This document shows positions 7,905 through 17,383 of a stretch of DNA of 24,019 nt, in pieces. Where the stretch lies: assembly GCA_027403435.1 (NCBI GenBank), contig DAHZDR010000498.1, positions 1 to 24,019 of the forward strand, read 5' to 3'. The notes beneath the pieces are model-generated. The model did not search any database. It was not told where the DNA came from and was given only the letters and a program-made list of their open reading frames with translations. Numbering within the stretch: position 1 is the stretch's first letter; every line of letters begins with the position of its first letter. The translations under genes were made by a program, and so were the position numbers. Source of the DNA: Deltaproteobacteria bacterium. GTDB taxonomy: Bacteria > Desulfobacterota > Binatia > Binatales > Binataceae.

Positions 7905-7927
7905 GCGGCGGTTTTATCGCCCGCCGC
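7905..7927 (-). other. Hairpin between the amidohydrolase and DUF488 genes
   Basis: A perfect 7-bp stem (7905-7911 with 7921-7927) closes a 9-nt loop directly after the amidohydrolase stop codon. On the transcribed strand no T-run follows, so it is more likely an mRNA 3'-end protector or a pause site than a terminator. Chance is possible in GC-rich sequence. Confidence 0.35.
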
Positions 7928-9174
7928 TATTGCGCTGGACGGGCCGCGGCGGCGCGCCGCGCCAATAACCGCTCGCCGTCGAAGCGGAACATCCGGACCG
8001 CGTTGAGGCCGAGAATCTTCGCCCGATCGCCCTCGCTCAGCGTTTGCATCTGCCGCTCGATCGCTTCGGCCGAGTGCGGCCAGGTGCCCTCCGCGTGCGG
8101 ATAGTCATTGGCCCACATGAAGTTATCGACCAGATTGAACGGGGCGGCGAGTTGTAGCCCGGCCGGATCCTCCTGGAACGAAACCGCGCCGTGCTCGCGA
8201 AAGTATTCGCTGGGCATCCGTTTCAGTTTCGGAAACGCCCACAGATGATGCTTCAGATAGGCCTCGTCCATCGCGCCAAGCGCCCACGCGACCCATCCGA
8301 TGCCCGATTCGATCAAGGCGAAGCGCAGGCGCGGGAAGCGTTCCAGCACGCCCGACGCGCACAGGCATGACATCGGCTCGATCACCGTCGTGCAGGCGTG
8401 GGTGACGTAATTGATCACGGCGCCGCCGTCCTTGCGCGCGGCGCGCGGGTCCATCCCGGTCGAGATATGAAACGTGATCGGCAGGCCAGTGTCCTGAATC
8501 GCCGCCCACATCGGATCAAAGATCGGCAGATTGTAGTTGGGATGGCGCGCGTCATGGGCGCCCCAGATCGGCTTGGCGGGCAGATTGAGGCCGCGGAAAC
8601 CGAGCCTGGCGACGCGCTGGATTTCGGCGATCGCGAGATTGACGCTGGCGGTCATAATCGCCGCCATCGGCGACATGAAGTCGTTGTATGGACCGAAGGT
8701 CTCCCACGCCCAGTCGTTCCATACGCGGCATTGCGCGGCGCCGAATTCGGGGTCTTGCGTCGCCCACATCGAGAGGCCCTTGTTGGGGAACATGATCTCG
8801 GCGTCGATACCGTCGCGCAGATGGTCCTGGATACGCTCTTCGGGCGTACGACCGGCGTTGCCGCGCAGCCGATCCTCGCCGCCTTTGGGCGCGTCGGCGA
8901 TATTGACGGCGCGGATGCGCGATTTCTGGTAGCCCTCGACGACCATCCATTTCTCGCCGTGCTCGTCCACTTCGACGTGCGGCAGGCGCGGCTGAAACTT
9001 CTTGTCGATCCGTTGCCACCATAGACTACCCGGCTCGTTGCAATGGCAATCGGCTGAGACCATCAGGTGGCGGCCGCAATCGTCCGGCCGCGCCGTGCGT
9101 GGCCATCCCTGATGGCCGGGGGTTTCCGTCCGCCAGCGATTTTTTTCGTCAACCGTCAAGGACTCCTGAAGCAT
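7927..9174 (-). CDS. Amidohydrolase-2 family metal-dependent hydrolase/decarboxylase
   Basis: A 415-residue member of the amidohydrolase-2 (ACMSD/LigW-like) TIM-barrel family, which uses a metal to cleave C-C or C-N bonds, often decarboxylating aromatic or oxo acids. The first metal motif is VSADCHCNEP near residue 40, with Cys between Asp and His where relatives usually have Gly or another small residue. Later barrel elements are GFRGLNLP, GLPITFHISTG with a candidate metal His, a long LRFALIESGIGWVAWALGAMDEAY, and the terminal metal Asp in NFMWANDYPHAEGTWPHS. The start ATG 9174 was chosen because GAGGAG lies 9 nt upstream. The open frame continues 28 codons farther without family match. It follows the thiolase by 40 nt and is probably in its operon. 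The substrate cannot be read from sequence. Confidence 0.87.
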   Translation of the reverse strand: MLQESLTVDEKNRWRTETPGHQGWPRTARPDDCGRHLMVSADCHCNEPGSLWWQRIDKKFQPRLPHVEVDEHGEKWMVVEGYQKSRIRAVNIADAPKGGEDRLRGNAGRTPEERIQDHLRDGIDAEIMFPNKGLSMWATQDPEFGAAQCRVWNDWAWETFGPYNDFMSPMAAIMTASVNLAIAEIQRVARLGFRGLNLPAKPIWGAHDARHPNYNLPIFDPMWAAIQDTGLPITFHISTGMDPRAARKDGGAVINYVTHACTTVIEPMSCLCASGVLERFPRLRFALIESGIGWVAWALGAMDEAYLKHHLWAFPKLKRMPSEYFREHGAVSFQEDPAGLQLAAPFNLVDNFMWANDYPHAEGTWPHSAEAIERQMQTLSEGDRAKILGLNAVRMFRFDGERLLARRAAAARPAQ

Positions 9175-9214
9175 CCGCTGATTCTCCTCGCCACTTAATC
9201 CGCGCGACCGGGCG

Positions 9215-10441
<1,227 letters not shown>

Positions 10442-10466
10442 CGTCGTCTCCTTTGTACAAGCTCCC

Positions 10467-10495
10467 AGTATCGCGAACCGGGGCGCGGATGTCCA
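10467..10495 (-). promoter_or_regulatory. Probable sigma-70-type promoter of the thiolase operon
   Basis: On the minus strand TGGACA (10490-10495) and GATACT (10467-10472) are separated by 17 bp. Transcription would begin near 10460, giving a leader of about 20 nt that contains the AAAGGAG ribosome site. The match is 5/6 and 4/6 to the consensus. Confidence 0.45.
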
Positions 10496-10530
10496 AGCAA
10501 TCCGCGGCGCCCGGTCGGCAAAAAGCGCGC

Positions 10531-10561
10531 AAAAAAAGGCCGGCGCGTCGGGCCGCCGGCC
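10531..10561 (-). terminator. Intrinsic terminator after the acetoacetate-decarboxylase-like gene
   Basis: On the minus strand an 8-bp all-GC stem (10554-10561 with 10538-10545, 8-nt loop) is followed at once by seven T (10537-10531). It lies 60 nt after the decarboxylase-like stop and ends the monooxygenase/decarboxylase-like unit before the thiolase promoter. Confidence 0.85.
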
Positions 10562-10620
10562 GCTCGAAGTGAATCAATCCGACATCGCGCGCCAGGCCGC
10601 GCCGTGGCTGACGCGGCGCC

Positions 10621-11382
10621 TCAGGCGGCGACTTGCGTGGTGCCGCGAAACGCATCCTGATGCGGATCGCTGACGTAGCGGATTTTCGCAAGCGTCACGT
10701 CGGCGATCGCGTAGCTGGCCGAAATCGGCCAATTGGGCCGCACCTTGTCGCCGGCGTTCCATGACGCCGAATCGAACGAGATCAGGTTGGGCCGGCCGCG
10801 TTCGGCCTTGCTAAACGTCCATTCCGGATCGCACTGCGCCATAGTCAACTTGCCGTCCTCGCGATTGCGGCACAGATGCATGCTCGAAACGTACTGGATG
10901 TCGCCGCCGCTGATGAAATCGCGATCGAGCATCTCTACCTCGAGCGCGAGCTTGCCCTCGGCGGTGGTGACGCGGCCGGCCACGCGATCATGAAACGCGC
11001 GCAGATAGACTTTGCCGACCCGCGCCGGAAAACCCCAGCGATGGGCCAGTTCGCGCGCCGCCGCTTCGCTATCGACGTAGCTGGCCAGCGTGAAGCCGCG
11101 CGGCCTGACTCCGGCGCGGCATCCCAGCCGCACGTCGGCGATCGTAAACGGTCCGACCGGACTTTCCGGATAGTGCGTGACGTTGAACATCACATAGGCG
11201 GGGATTACCGGACGCACCGTCACCGGCATCATTTCCCGCGCTAGGTCGTTATCGGCTTCGTAATAGACATTGAGGATTTGGGCGCCCTTGAGCGTCCATT
11301 CCCCGGTCTTGAATCCGTGAATCTCGGCCAGCTTCGCAGTGGCGGCAAACGCCGCGACATCCATGGTTCCCGACAATGGCAT
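10621..11382 (-). CDS. Acetoacetate decarboxylase-like protein
   Basis: A 253-residue protein of the acetoacetate decarboxylase superfamily fold. Family features include the central THYPESPVGPFTIADVRLGCR stretch and the segment RELAHRWGFPARVGKVYL. In the clostridial enzyme the Schiff-base lysine sits in a Pro-Lys-Lys motif at the position corresponding to GFPARVG here (residues 117-123), which reads Ala-Arg. If that alignment holds, classical decarboxylation through a lysine imine is unlikely, and it may act as an aldolase, dehydratase or lyase like other ADC-fold proteins, or use nearby Lys124. Start ATG 11382 overlaps the stop of the upstream monooxygenase as TGATG, with GGGAGG 9 nt before it, so the two are translated together and probably work on the same compound. 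The gene ends 60 nt before an intrinsic terminator. The substrate is unknown. Confidence 0.8.
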   Translation of the reverse strand: MPLSGTMDVAAFAATAKLAEIHGFKTGEWTLKGAQILNVYYEADNDLAREMMPVTVRPVIPAYVMFNVTHYPESPVGPFTIADVRLGCRAGVRPRGFTLASYVDSEAAARELAHRWGFPARVGKVYLRAFHDRVAGRVTTAEGKLALEVEMLDRDFISGGDIQYVSSMHLCRNREDGKLTMAQCDPEWTFSKAERGRPNLISFDSASWNAGDKVRPNWPISASYAIADVTLAKIRYVSDPHQDAFRGTTQVAA

Positions 11383-12494
11383 CAGCGTCCGCCTCCCGCC
11401 GCGGCGGCCTGCGCCGAGCCGTCCTGAAAATGCGGCATCACATGCCTGGCGAAGGTGCGCAGGCTGTTGAGAACCTCTTCTTGCGGCACGGTTTCGAGCG
11501 CGTTGAGCAGGAAGTTGATCCGATCGACGCCGACCGACTCCCAGCGTTTGCAGGCGCGCAGCACGCGTTCGGGGTCGCCGATCGCGATGCCTTCAGGCAC
11601 GCCGGACTGATCCGCCGGTCCGGACGCCTCCTTGCGCAGCGTCGGCAGCAATCCGAGCGACGGGTAGGACTTGGTCGGATAGGCCTCGCGCGCGGCCAGC
11701 AGTTGCGCGGCGAGGAAATTGAACGACCCGAGCATCCGCCGCCCGATCTTGTTCCCCTTCTCCGTGTCCTCATGGCAAAAGAGGAAATTGACCGTGCTGA
11801 TCTGATTGTTGACGATCTCGCCGACCGGCTCGCAGTTGGCGATAATCTTGCGGTAATTCTGAATCTTGACTTCCTGCTCCCTGACCGAACCGAAAGTCAG
11901 GCCAAGCGAGCCAAGTCCGCGTTCGGCGGCGTCGATTTCGGTGCCGGGACTGGTCACCGCGACCCACATCGGCGGATGCGGCTTCTGGAGCGGCTTGGGC
12001 AGGATCGTCCGCACCGGCATCGACCACGACCGGCCTTGATAGCCAAAGCGCTCCTGCGTCCACATTTTGGGCAGGCAGCGGACGAATTCATCCCAGGTGC
12101 GCTTGGTTTCGTCGGGATTCGCGCGGAAGCCGCCGAGTTCGTTCCAGGTGGCGGAGCGTCCGGTGCCGACTTCGAGGCGGCCGCCGGAAAGGATATCGAG
12201 CGTCGCGGTGCGTTCGGCAATTTTAATCGGATGGTTGAACTCGGGCACGCAGACGACGATGCCGTGGCCGACGCGCATCCTTTTGGTGCGCATCGCGCAA
12301 GCGGTCAGGAATAAATCGGGCGCCGAACAGTGGGAATATTCTTCGAGAAAATGATGTTCGACCGCCCATACGGAATCGAAGCCCAGTTCGTCGGCCAGGG
12401 CGACCTGTTCGAGGCAATTGTCGAAGACGCGCTTTTCGACGCCGGGGTCCCAGGGACGCGGCACCGAAATTTCATAGAAAATTCCGAATTTCAT
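11382..12494 (-). CDS. LLM-class flavin-dependent monooxygenase (luciferase-like)
   Basis: A 370-residue bacterial-luciferase-like TIM-barrel protein. Such enzymes use reduced FMN (or F420 in some lineages) to oxygenate small organic molecules. Visible family blocks: MKFGIFYEIS at the N-terminal strand, ALADELGFDSVWAVEHHFLEEY, RMRVGHGIVVCVPEFNHPIKIAERTATLDILSGGRLEVGTGRSA, and PPMWVAVTSPGTEIDAAERGLG. The N-terminal half is strongly typical of the FMN-binding members, but cofactor choice cannot be proved. The start ATG 12494 has GGAGGT 7 nt upstream. Its stop overlaps the next start as TGATG, coupling it to the decarboxylase-like gene, which suggests consecutive steps in one pathway. A reductase partner supplying FMNH2 is not seen in the window. 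Confidence 0.9.
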   Translation of the reverse strand: MKFGIFYEISVPRPWDPGVEKRVFDNCLEQVALADELGFDSVWAVEHHFLEEYSHCSAPDLFLTACAMRTKRMRVGHGIVVCVPEFNHPIKIAERTATLDILSGGRLEVGTGRSATWNELGGFRANPDETKRTWDEFVRCLPKMWTQERFGYQGRSWSMPVRTILPKPLQKPHPPMWVAVTSPGTEIDAAERGLGSLGLTFGSVREQEVKIQNYRKIIANCEPVGEIVNNQISTVNFLFCHEDTEKGNKIGRRMLGSFNFLAAQLLAAREAYPTKSYPSLGLLPTLRKEASGPADQSGVPEGIAIGDPERVLRACKRWESVGVDRINFLLNALETVPQEEVLNSLRTFARHVMPHFQDGSAQAAAAGGGR

Positions 12495-12647
12495 CCTGTT
12501 ACCTCCAGCATTGCCCTCGTTTAGCGCAATTCAGCCGGAAGGGAAAGTCGCCAGTGCGCCGGGCAAGTGATGATGTCGGCCCGCCGGGCGTCCGTGAGCG
12601 CGCCGCCGCGGGCGTCACGCTCGCGTCCGGACGCGGCCCCGCGCCGC

Positions 12648-13889
12648 TCAGCGCGGCGCCGTCAGGCTGGCGGCCTGAGTCAAGTCGGCGCCCTTGCGCT
12701 CGCCGCCGAGCGCAATGACCACGGCGTCGGCAAGCAAAACCGTCGCGGCGACCAGCGCGAGCGCGCCACCGTAGCCGAAGCGCCGCGCGAGCAGCGCCTC
12801 GACAAACGCGGCGTTGGCGGCGAAGAGCACGCCGAGTTGATAGGCGAAGCCAGAAAACAGGCCGCGGACTTCCGGCGGCGAAAGTTCCACCAGATGCGCC
12901 GGAATCGCGCCCCACGCGCCCTGCACCATGAATTGCATCAGGAACGCGCCGACCGTCAGCCACGCCAGCGATCGCGGAAAAATCCAGAGCGGCACGATCA
13001 GCAGTCCGGCGAGCGCCGCCAGGACCATCGCGCGCCGCCGCCCGATATGATCTGAAAGCCAGCCGAAGGCGAGTCCGCCCAGCAGCGCGCCGACATTGTA
13101 GATAATCGCGATCGTCGCGATCGTGCGCGGATCGAGCTTGCGCTCGAGATGGAGGAACGTCGGATAGAGGTCCTGCGTGCCGTGCGAAATCAGATTCATC
13201 AGCGTCATCAGGACGACGAGATAAAGGAACCGGCGGAAGTTGCGGCGCAGCGCGCTCCAGATTTGGCCGGGCGCCGGACGCATCAGCTCCCACGATTTCG
13301 ATTCGGGCACCTTGGCGCGAATATACAGCGTCAGCAGCGCGGGCGCGCCGCCCAAATAGAACATCGCGCGCCAGCCGAATCGCGGAAAGACGATGAAATA
13401 GGCCGCCGCCGCGAGCAGATAGCCGACCGCGTAACCCTCCTGCAGCAGGCCGGAGAGCAGTCCGCGCCAGCGCGCCGGCGCCGCCTCCATCGCGAGTGAA
13501 GCGCCGACGCCCCACTCGCCGCCCATCGCGACTCCGTAGAGCGCGCGGAAAACCAGAAACCATCCGAAGCTCGGCGCCAGGCCGCTCAACACTTCGAACA
13601 ACGAGTACAGCATGACGTCGATCATCAACGGCGTCCGCCGCCCGTAACGATCGGCAATCCAGCCGAAAATCAGCGCGCCGACCGGGCGCATCGCGAGCGT
13701 CGCGGTGATCGTGAAAGCGATCGCGGCGACGTCGCGATGGAAATCCTTCGCGATCGTCGGCAGCACGAACACCAGGGCGAAGAAATCGAAAGCGTCGAGC
13801 GTCCAGCCGAGGAAACTCGCGAACAGCGTATGGAACGCGGCGGCGTCGGTCGCGGCGGTCGGCGTTGCGGATCCGGATTGGACGGCCAT
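12648..13889 (-). CDS. MFS transporter, sugar/carboxylate-type (metabolite:H+ symporter family)
   Basis: A 413-residue major facilitator with about twelve transmembrane helices. It likely imports an organic acid or aromatic compound with protons. The ATG at 13889 was taken because it gives a short cytosolic N-terminus followed by FASFLGWTLDAFDFFALVFVLP. The frame upstream of it is Arg-rich with no family match. MFS signature A between helices 2 and 3 reads GWIADRYGRRTPL, its second-half copy reads FGWLSDHIGRRRAM, and the signature PESKSWEL follows helix 6. The nucleotides upstream of the ATG include only a weak GGTGGG. The gene is divergent from a second MFS gene with about 200 nt between them. 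The substrate is unknown, but the neighbouring amidohydrolases and monooxygenase point to a catabolic substrate. Confidence 0.88.
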   Translation of the reverse strand: MAVQSGSATPTAATDAAAFHTLFASFLGWTLDAFDFFALVFVLPTIAKDFHRDVAAIAFTITATLAMRPVGALIFGWIADRYGRRTPLMIDVMLYSLFEVLSGLAPSFGWFLVFRALYGVAMGGEWGVGASLAMEAAPARWRGLLSGLLQEGYAVGYLLAAAAYFIVFPRFGWRAMFYLGGAPALLTLYIRAKVPESKSWELMRPAPGQIWSALRRNFRRFLYLVVLMTLMNLISHGTQDLYPTFLHLERKLDPRTIATIAIIYNVGALLGGLAFGWLSDHIGRRRAMVLAALAGLLIVPLWIFPRSLAWLTVGAFLMQFMVQGAWGAIPAHLVELSPPEVRGLFSGFAYQLGVLFAANAAFVEALLARRFGYGGALALVAATVLLADAVVIALGGERKGADLTQAASLTAPR

Positions 13890-14036
13890 CGATGGCGCCC
13901 ACCATATTCGATATGCGCCCGGCTTGGAAAGCCGCTTTGCTCTCGCGCGTGTCGCCGGCCGCCACGGATTATCGCGGCGCGCGGGCAGGTGACGCGGCGC
14001 CGCAAAGCGTGTTCTGATAGCGCTTGCGACCATCGC

Positions 14037-14054
14037 GCGCGCAGATATGCGCGC
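14037..14054. promoter_or_regulatory. Palindrome between the divergent MFS genes, possible operator
   Basis: A perfect 7-bp inverted repeat with a 4-nt centre (GCGCGCA-GATA-TGCGCGC) lies in the roughly 200-nt region between the two divergent transporter starts. It could be an operator for a shared regulator. GC-rich palindromes occur by chance in such sequence, so support is weak. Confidence 0.25.
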
Positions 14055-14086
14055 CGCCGCGGGCGCCACGATCGCCGAGGGAGCCG

Positions 14087-15541
14087 TTGCGTAAATCCGC
14101 CTCGCCCGCCGCCACGAACGAGTTCGTCACGCTGATTCCGGCGCGGCTCGACCGTCTGCCGTGGAGCCGCTTCCATCTGCTGATCGTCGTCGGCCTGGGC
14201 ATCACCTGGGCGCTCGACGGTCTGGAAGTCACGCTGATGGGCGCGATCGGCGCGGTGCTGCGGCGGCCGGACACGCTCGGCCTCGACGCGGCGCAAATCG
14301 GCTTCATCAGTTCGTGCTATCTCGCCGGCGCGGTAATCGGCGCGCTCGTCTTCGGCCATCTGACCGACCGCCACGGCCGGCGGAAATTTTTCTTTATCAG
14401 CCTGGCGCTCTATCTGACCGGAGTGGCGCTGACCGCATGCTCATGGAATCTCGCCAGTTTCGCGATCTTCCGCGCGGTGACCGGCGCCGGAATCGGCGGC
14501 GAATACGCCGCGGTCAACAGCGCGATCGACGAGCTGGTTCCCGCGCGGATTCGCGGCCGCGTCGATTTGATCGTCAACGGCAGTTTCTGGCTCGGCGCGG
14601 GAGCCGGCTCACTCGCGGGAATCGTGGTTCTCAATCCGCTGATTCTGCCGTATCGCTATGGATGGCGATTTGGCTTCGCGGCCGGCGCGGCGTTCGGCCT
14701 TGCGATTCTATATCTGCGCAACTTCATTCCGGAAAGTCCGCGCTGGCTCCTGACGCACGGCAAGCTCGGCGAAGCGGAACGGATCGTCACGGAAATCGAA
14801 CGCGGCGTCGCCATGCGATCCGGCCGGCGGCTCGCGCCCCCGGCGCCGGAACTGGCGATCCACATCCGGCCGCGCCGCGCGATCGGCCTTGGCGGGGCGC
14901 TGCGCGCAATCGTCACGCGCTACCGCCAACGCGCCCTCCTGGCGCTCACCCTGATGGTCGCGCAGGCGTTCACCTACAATGCCATCTTCTTTACCTACGC
15001 AATCGTGCTCAACCGCTTCTATGGCGTCAGCGCCGATCGCGCGGCCGTCTTTATGCTGCCGTTCGCGGCGGCGAATTTCATCGGACCGCTGGCGCTGAGT
15101 CCGCTGTTCGACACGATCGGCCGGCGGCCAATGATCGCGGCGACCTATGCGATCGCGGCGACGATTCTGATCGCAACCGGCGCGCTGTTCGCGCGCGGCG
15201 CGCTCACCAGCCGCGAGCAGGAGCTGCTCTGGACGGCGATGTTTTTCTTCGCGTCGCCGGCCGCGAGTTCGGCCTATCTTACGGTCAGCGAAATCTTTCC
15301 GCTGGAGATTCGGGCGCTGGCGATCGCGATCTTTTTCGCCGCCGGCACGACAGTCGGCGGCATCGCCGCGCCCTGGTTCTTCGGCCGCCTGATCGACACG
15401 GGCGCGCGCGCCGCCCTGTTCCACGGCTATCTGGCGGCGGCGGCGCTGATGCTGCTCGCGGCCGCCGTCGAACTGGCTATCGGCGTGCCGGCGGAACGCC
15501 AGAGCCTCGAACAAATCGCGCCGCCGATCTCGTCGGAATAG
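14087..15541 (+). CDS. MFS transporter (sugar porter/AAHS-like)
   Basis: A 484-residue major facilitator with about twelve transmembrane helices beginning at RFHLLIVVGLGITWALDGLEVTL. The Asp in this first helix (W-A-L-D-G) resembles the substrate/proton Asp of aromatic-acid and sugar-porter families. Signature A reads GHLTDRHGRRKFF. PESPRWLLTHGKLGEAERI after helix 6 is the classic sugar-porter/AAHS element, and the second-half copy is DTIGRRPM. The start is taken at TTG 14087 because the GAGGGAG stretch lies just upstream. An in-frame TTG at 14024 has no ribosome site, so the N-terminus is uncertain. It is divergent from the other MFS gene and 106 nt before an amidohydrolase gene on the same strand. 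It may import the compound that hydrolase acts on, but no substrate can be read. Confidence 0.88.
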   Translation: MRKSASPAATNEFVTLIPARLDRLPWSRFHLLIVVGLGITWALDGLEVTLMGAIGAVLRRPDTLGLDAAQIGFISSCYLAGAVIGALVFGHLTDRHGRRKFFFISLALYLTGVALTACSWNLASFAIFRAVTGAGIGGEYAAVNSAIDELVPARIRGRVDLIVNGSFWLGAGAGSLAGIVVLNPLILPYRYGWRFGFAAGAAFGLAILYLRNFIPESPRWLLTHGKLGEAERIVTEIERGVAMRSGRRLAPPAPELAIHIRPRRAIGLGGALRAIVTRYRQRALLALTLMVAQAFTYNAIFFTYAIVLNRFYGVSADRAAVFMLPFAAANFIGPLALSPLFDTIGRRPMIAATYAIAATILIATGALFARGALTSREQELLWTAMFFFASPAASSAYLTVSEIFPLEIRALAIAIFFAAGTTVGGIAAPWFFGRLIDTGARAALFHGYLAAAALMLLAAAVELAIGVPAERQSLEQIAPPISSE

Positions 15542-15557
15542 CCGCGTCGCGCCGCGC

Positions 15558-15585
15558 TTGAGATTAGCGCACGCCGGGATAATAA
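15558..15585 (+). promoter_or_regulatory. Possible promoter before the second amidohydrolase gene
   Basis: TTGAGA (15558-15563, 5/6 to consensus) and TAATAA (15580-15585, weak) are 16 bp apart. A GATAAT overlaps at 15578-15583 but is only 14 bp from the -35. Initiation near 15591 would leave a leader of about 57 nt. The amidohydrolase may thus have its own promoter besides read-through from the transporter gene. Confidence 0.35.
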
Positions 15586-15647
15586 CGGGACTGACGCGGC
15601 GGATCGGACGCAACAACCAGCCAGCGCACGCGAGCGAGGACGACACG

Positions 15648-16775
15648 ATGTTCAACGGCATCAAGGTGATCGACGCCGACGGCCATGTGATGGAGCCGAA
15701 CGATCTTTACGACCGTTACCTCGAAGCGAAATACCAACCCGATCTCGAGGAGCTGAAACGCGAGGCCGCGCGGCGGCCATCCAAATTCTTCTTCGGAATG
15801 TTCCATCAGCTCGACACCGGCCGCCCGCTCGGCGTGCCGCATCCCGATAAACCGCTGGTGCGCGGAGGACGCAATCCGCGCGCCGAAAAGCCCGACATGC
15901 GCGGCGGCTGGGACCCGCATATCCGCGTCAAGGACATGGACCGCGAGGGCATCGACGTCGCCGTGCTGTTCGCGACGATCGTTTCGAGCTTCTGCGCGCT
16001 GAAAACGGTCGATTTCGAAATTGCGATGATCCGCGCCTATCATCGCTGGATCGCCGACTATTGTTCGGCCTATCCCCACCGGCTGAAGGCGGTCGCGGTC
16101 GTGCCGATGCGCGATCCGGAGCGGGCCGCCGCGATCATCCACGAGGTCGCGCGCACGCCCTGGGCGGTCGGCGTCTATCTGTCAGGCCACGTCGAGGATC
16201 GCCTGCTCGACCATCCGGGATTCCATCCGATCTGGCAGGCCTGCCAGGACGCCGATCTGCCCGCCTGCCTCCACGGCGGCACCGCCCGTCCGCCCTACGG
16301 GCTGGGCACCTTCGAGATGACCAACAATCTTTTTTTGCAGCACGCCGCGACCAATCCGTTCGAAATGATGCGGGCGGCCGCGGCGCTGATCGGCGGCGGC
16401 GTGCTCGATCGGTTCGAGCGGCTGCGCGTCGCGATTCTGGAGGCGGGCGTCGGCTGGCTGCCGTTCTGGATGGAGCGGCTGGACGAGCACTACGAACTGA
16501 TGCCGGAATATGTGCCGTTTCTGCGGCGCAAGCCGTCGGCCGCAATTCGCTCGGAAAATTTCTTTATCTCGTGCGACCCGGATGAGGAAACGCTGCCGTT
16601 CGTCGCCAATTTCGTCGGCCCGGAGCATATCCTCTACGCCTCGGACTATCCGCATTTCGACGGCCGCTTTCCCGACACGGTGAAACTGACGGCGCGGCCC
16701 GAAGTCTTTCCGCCCGAGGTCCAGCGCAAGATTCTGTGGGAGAATCCGCGCCGGCTTTATTCGCGGATTTCATAA
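15648..16775 (+). CDS. Amidohydrolase-2 family metal-dependent hydrolase (second copy)
   Basis: A 375-residue amidohydrolase-2 protein, family-mate of the one at 7927-9174 but clearly diverged. The N-terminal metal motif is VIDADGHVMEPNDLYDRY; unlike the other copy it has the usual Asp-Gly-His. Later features are GREGIDVAVLF-like MDREGIDVAVLFATI, the AVAVVPMRDPERAAAIIHEVA barrel strand, DLPACLHGG with a candidate metal His, RLRVAILEAGVGWLPFWMERLDEHY, and the metal Asp in YASDYPHFDGRFPDTV. ATG 15648 was chosen because GAGG (15636-15639) lies 8 nt upstream. The longer frame adds 30 residues with no family match. The C-terminus ends near RKILWENPRRLYS, as in relatives. It lies downstream of the MFS gene and may act on the imported compound. 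Reaction and substrate are unknown: decarboxylation and hydrolysis are both possible. Confidence 0.87.
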   Translation: MFNGIKVIDADGHVMEPNDLYDRYLEAKYQPDLEELKREAARRPSKFFFGMFHQLDTGRPLGVPHPDKPLVRGGRNPRAEKPDMRGGWDPHIRVKDMDREGIDVAVLFATIVSSFCALKTVDFEIAMIRAYHRWIADYCSAYPHRLKAVAVVPMRDPERAAAIIHEVARTPWAVGVYLSGHVEDRLLDHPGFHPIWQACQDADLPACLHGGTARPPYGLGTFEMTNNLFLQHAATNPFEMMRAAAALIGGGVLDRFERLRVAILEAGVGWLPFWMERLDEHYELMPEYVPFLRRKPSAAIRSENFFISCDPDEETLPFVANFVGPEHILYASDYPHFDGRFPDTVKLTARPEVFPPEVQRKILWENPRRLYSRIS

Positions 16776-16812
16776 GCGCGGCCGAGAAGACGCAACGCCG
16801 CACGCGCGTTCG

Positions 16813-16860
16813 GCGCAACCGGCGGGCGTGGCGAAGCGGCGGAATCAAGCGCAACCGGCG
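16813..16860. repeat. Two copies of a 12-bp direct repeat
   Basis: GCGCAACCGGCG occurs at 16813-16824 and again at 16849-16860, 36 bp apart, in the 110-nt gap between the convergent amidohydrolase and NusG-like genes. No terminator with a T-run was found in this gap. The repeat may be chance in GC-rich sequence. Confidence 0.6.
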
Positions 16861-16885
16861 CCGCTATATTCCGCGCGCCGCGGCG

Positions 16886-17383
16886 TCACGAAAATTTGGT
16901 TACGGCGGAGGCCGGCAACACCACGCGCACCCCGGTCGCCTCGATCGTGTTGAGCAGAATCGTGACCCGCTCGGCGCCCGACAGGTAGCGGTCAAAGATC
17001 GCCTCGAAGCCGCGAAACGGACCTTCGATCACGCGCACCCGGTCGCCGCCGCCCAAGGCCCGATCCTCGATTTTGACCACGCCGTTGACGCCGCGCCGGC
17101 GAATCTCCTCGATCACTCCCTGCGGCACGGCGAGCGGTTCGGCGCCCGCGCCGACCAAACCCTGCACGCCGGGAAGATATCTCACGTCGAAGTAATCGCG
17201 CCGCGGATTCAAACGGGCGAACAGGTAGCATGGGAAGAGCGGCGTAATCGTCCATGCGAGCTTGCCCCATCGGCGCTCGCGCGATTCGAGCAGCGGCAAA
17301 AACACTTCCGGCAACGTCGCCGCGAGCTGGTCCCGGACCCAGCGCTCCTTGTTCGATTTGGTGCGGACGAGATACCAATCCAC
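16886..17383 (-). CDS. NusG-family transcription factor, RfaH-type paralogue
   Basis: A 165-residue NusG paralogue. These proteins bind RNA polymerase, suppress pausing or termination in chosen operons and often serve long polysaccharide or secondary-metabolite clusters (RfaH, LoaP, UpxY). The NGN domain is clear: MDWYLVRTKSNKERWVRDQL, TPLFPCYLFARLNPRRDYF, and VRYLPGVQGLVGAGAEPLAVPQGVIEEIRRR. The KOW domain follows at GGDRVRVIEGPFRGFEAIF. It is short, and has no inserted acidic region as in housekeeping NusG. The gene is not beside secE, L11 or any polysaccharide cluster, which argues for a specialised paralogue. Start is GTG 17383 with GGGGAG 9 nt upstream. Upstream lies a long A+T-rich leader. 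Its target operon is not visible in the window. RfaH-type fold switching cannot be judged from sequence. Confidence 0.9.
   Translation of the reverse strand: MDWYLVRTKSNKERWVRDQLAATLPEVFLPLLESRERRWGKLAWTITPLFPCYLFARLNPRRDYFDVRYLPGVQGLVGAGAEPLAVPQGVIEEIRRRGVNGVVKIEDRALGGGDRVRVIEGPFRGFEAIFDRYLSGAERVTILLNTIEATGVRVVLPASAVTKFS

Noticed and set aside
12499..13965. 488-codon minus-strand frame overlapping the first MFS gene
   Set aside because: Arg-rich sequence without transmembrane helices, in a different frame from a clear 12-helix transporter.
14161..15561. 466-codon plus-strand frame within the second MFS gene
   Set aside because: It is the +1-type shadow of the transporter frame: Arg-rich, no motif, no membrane helices.
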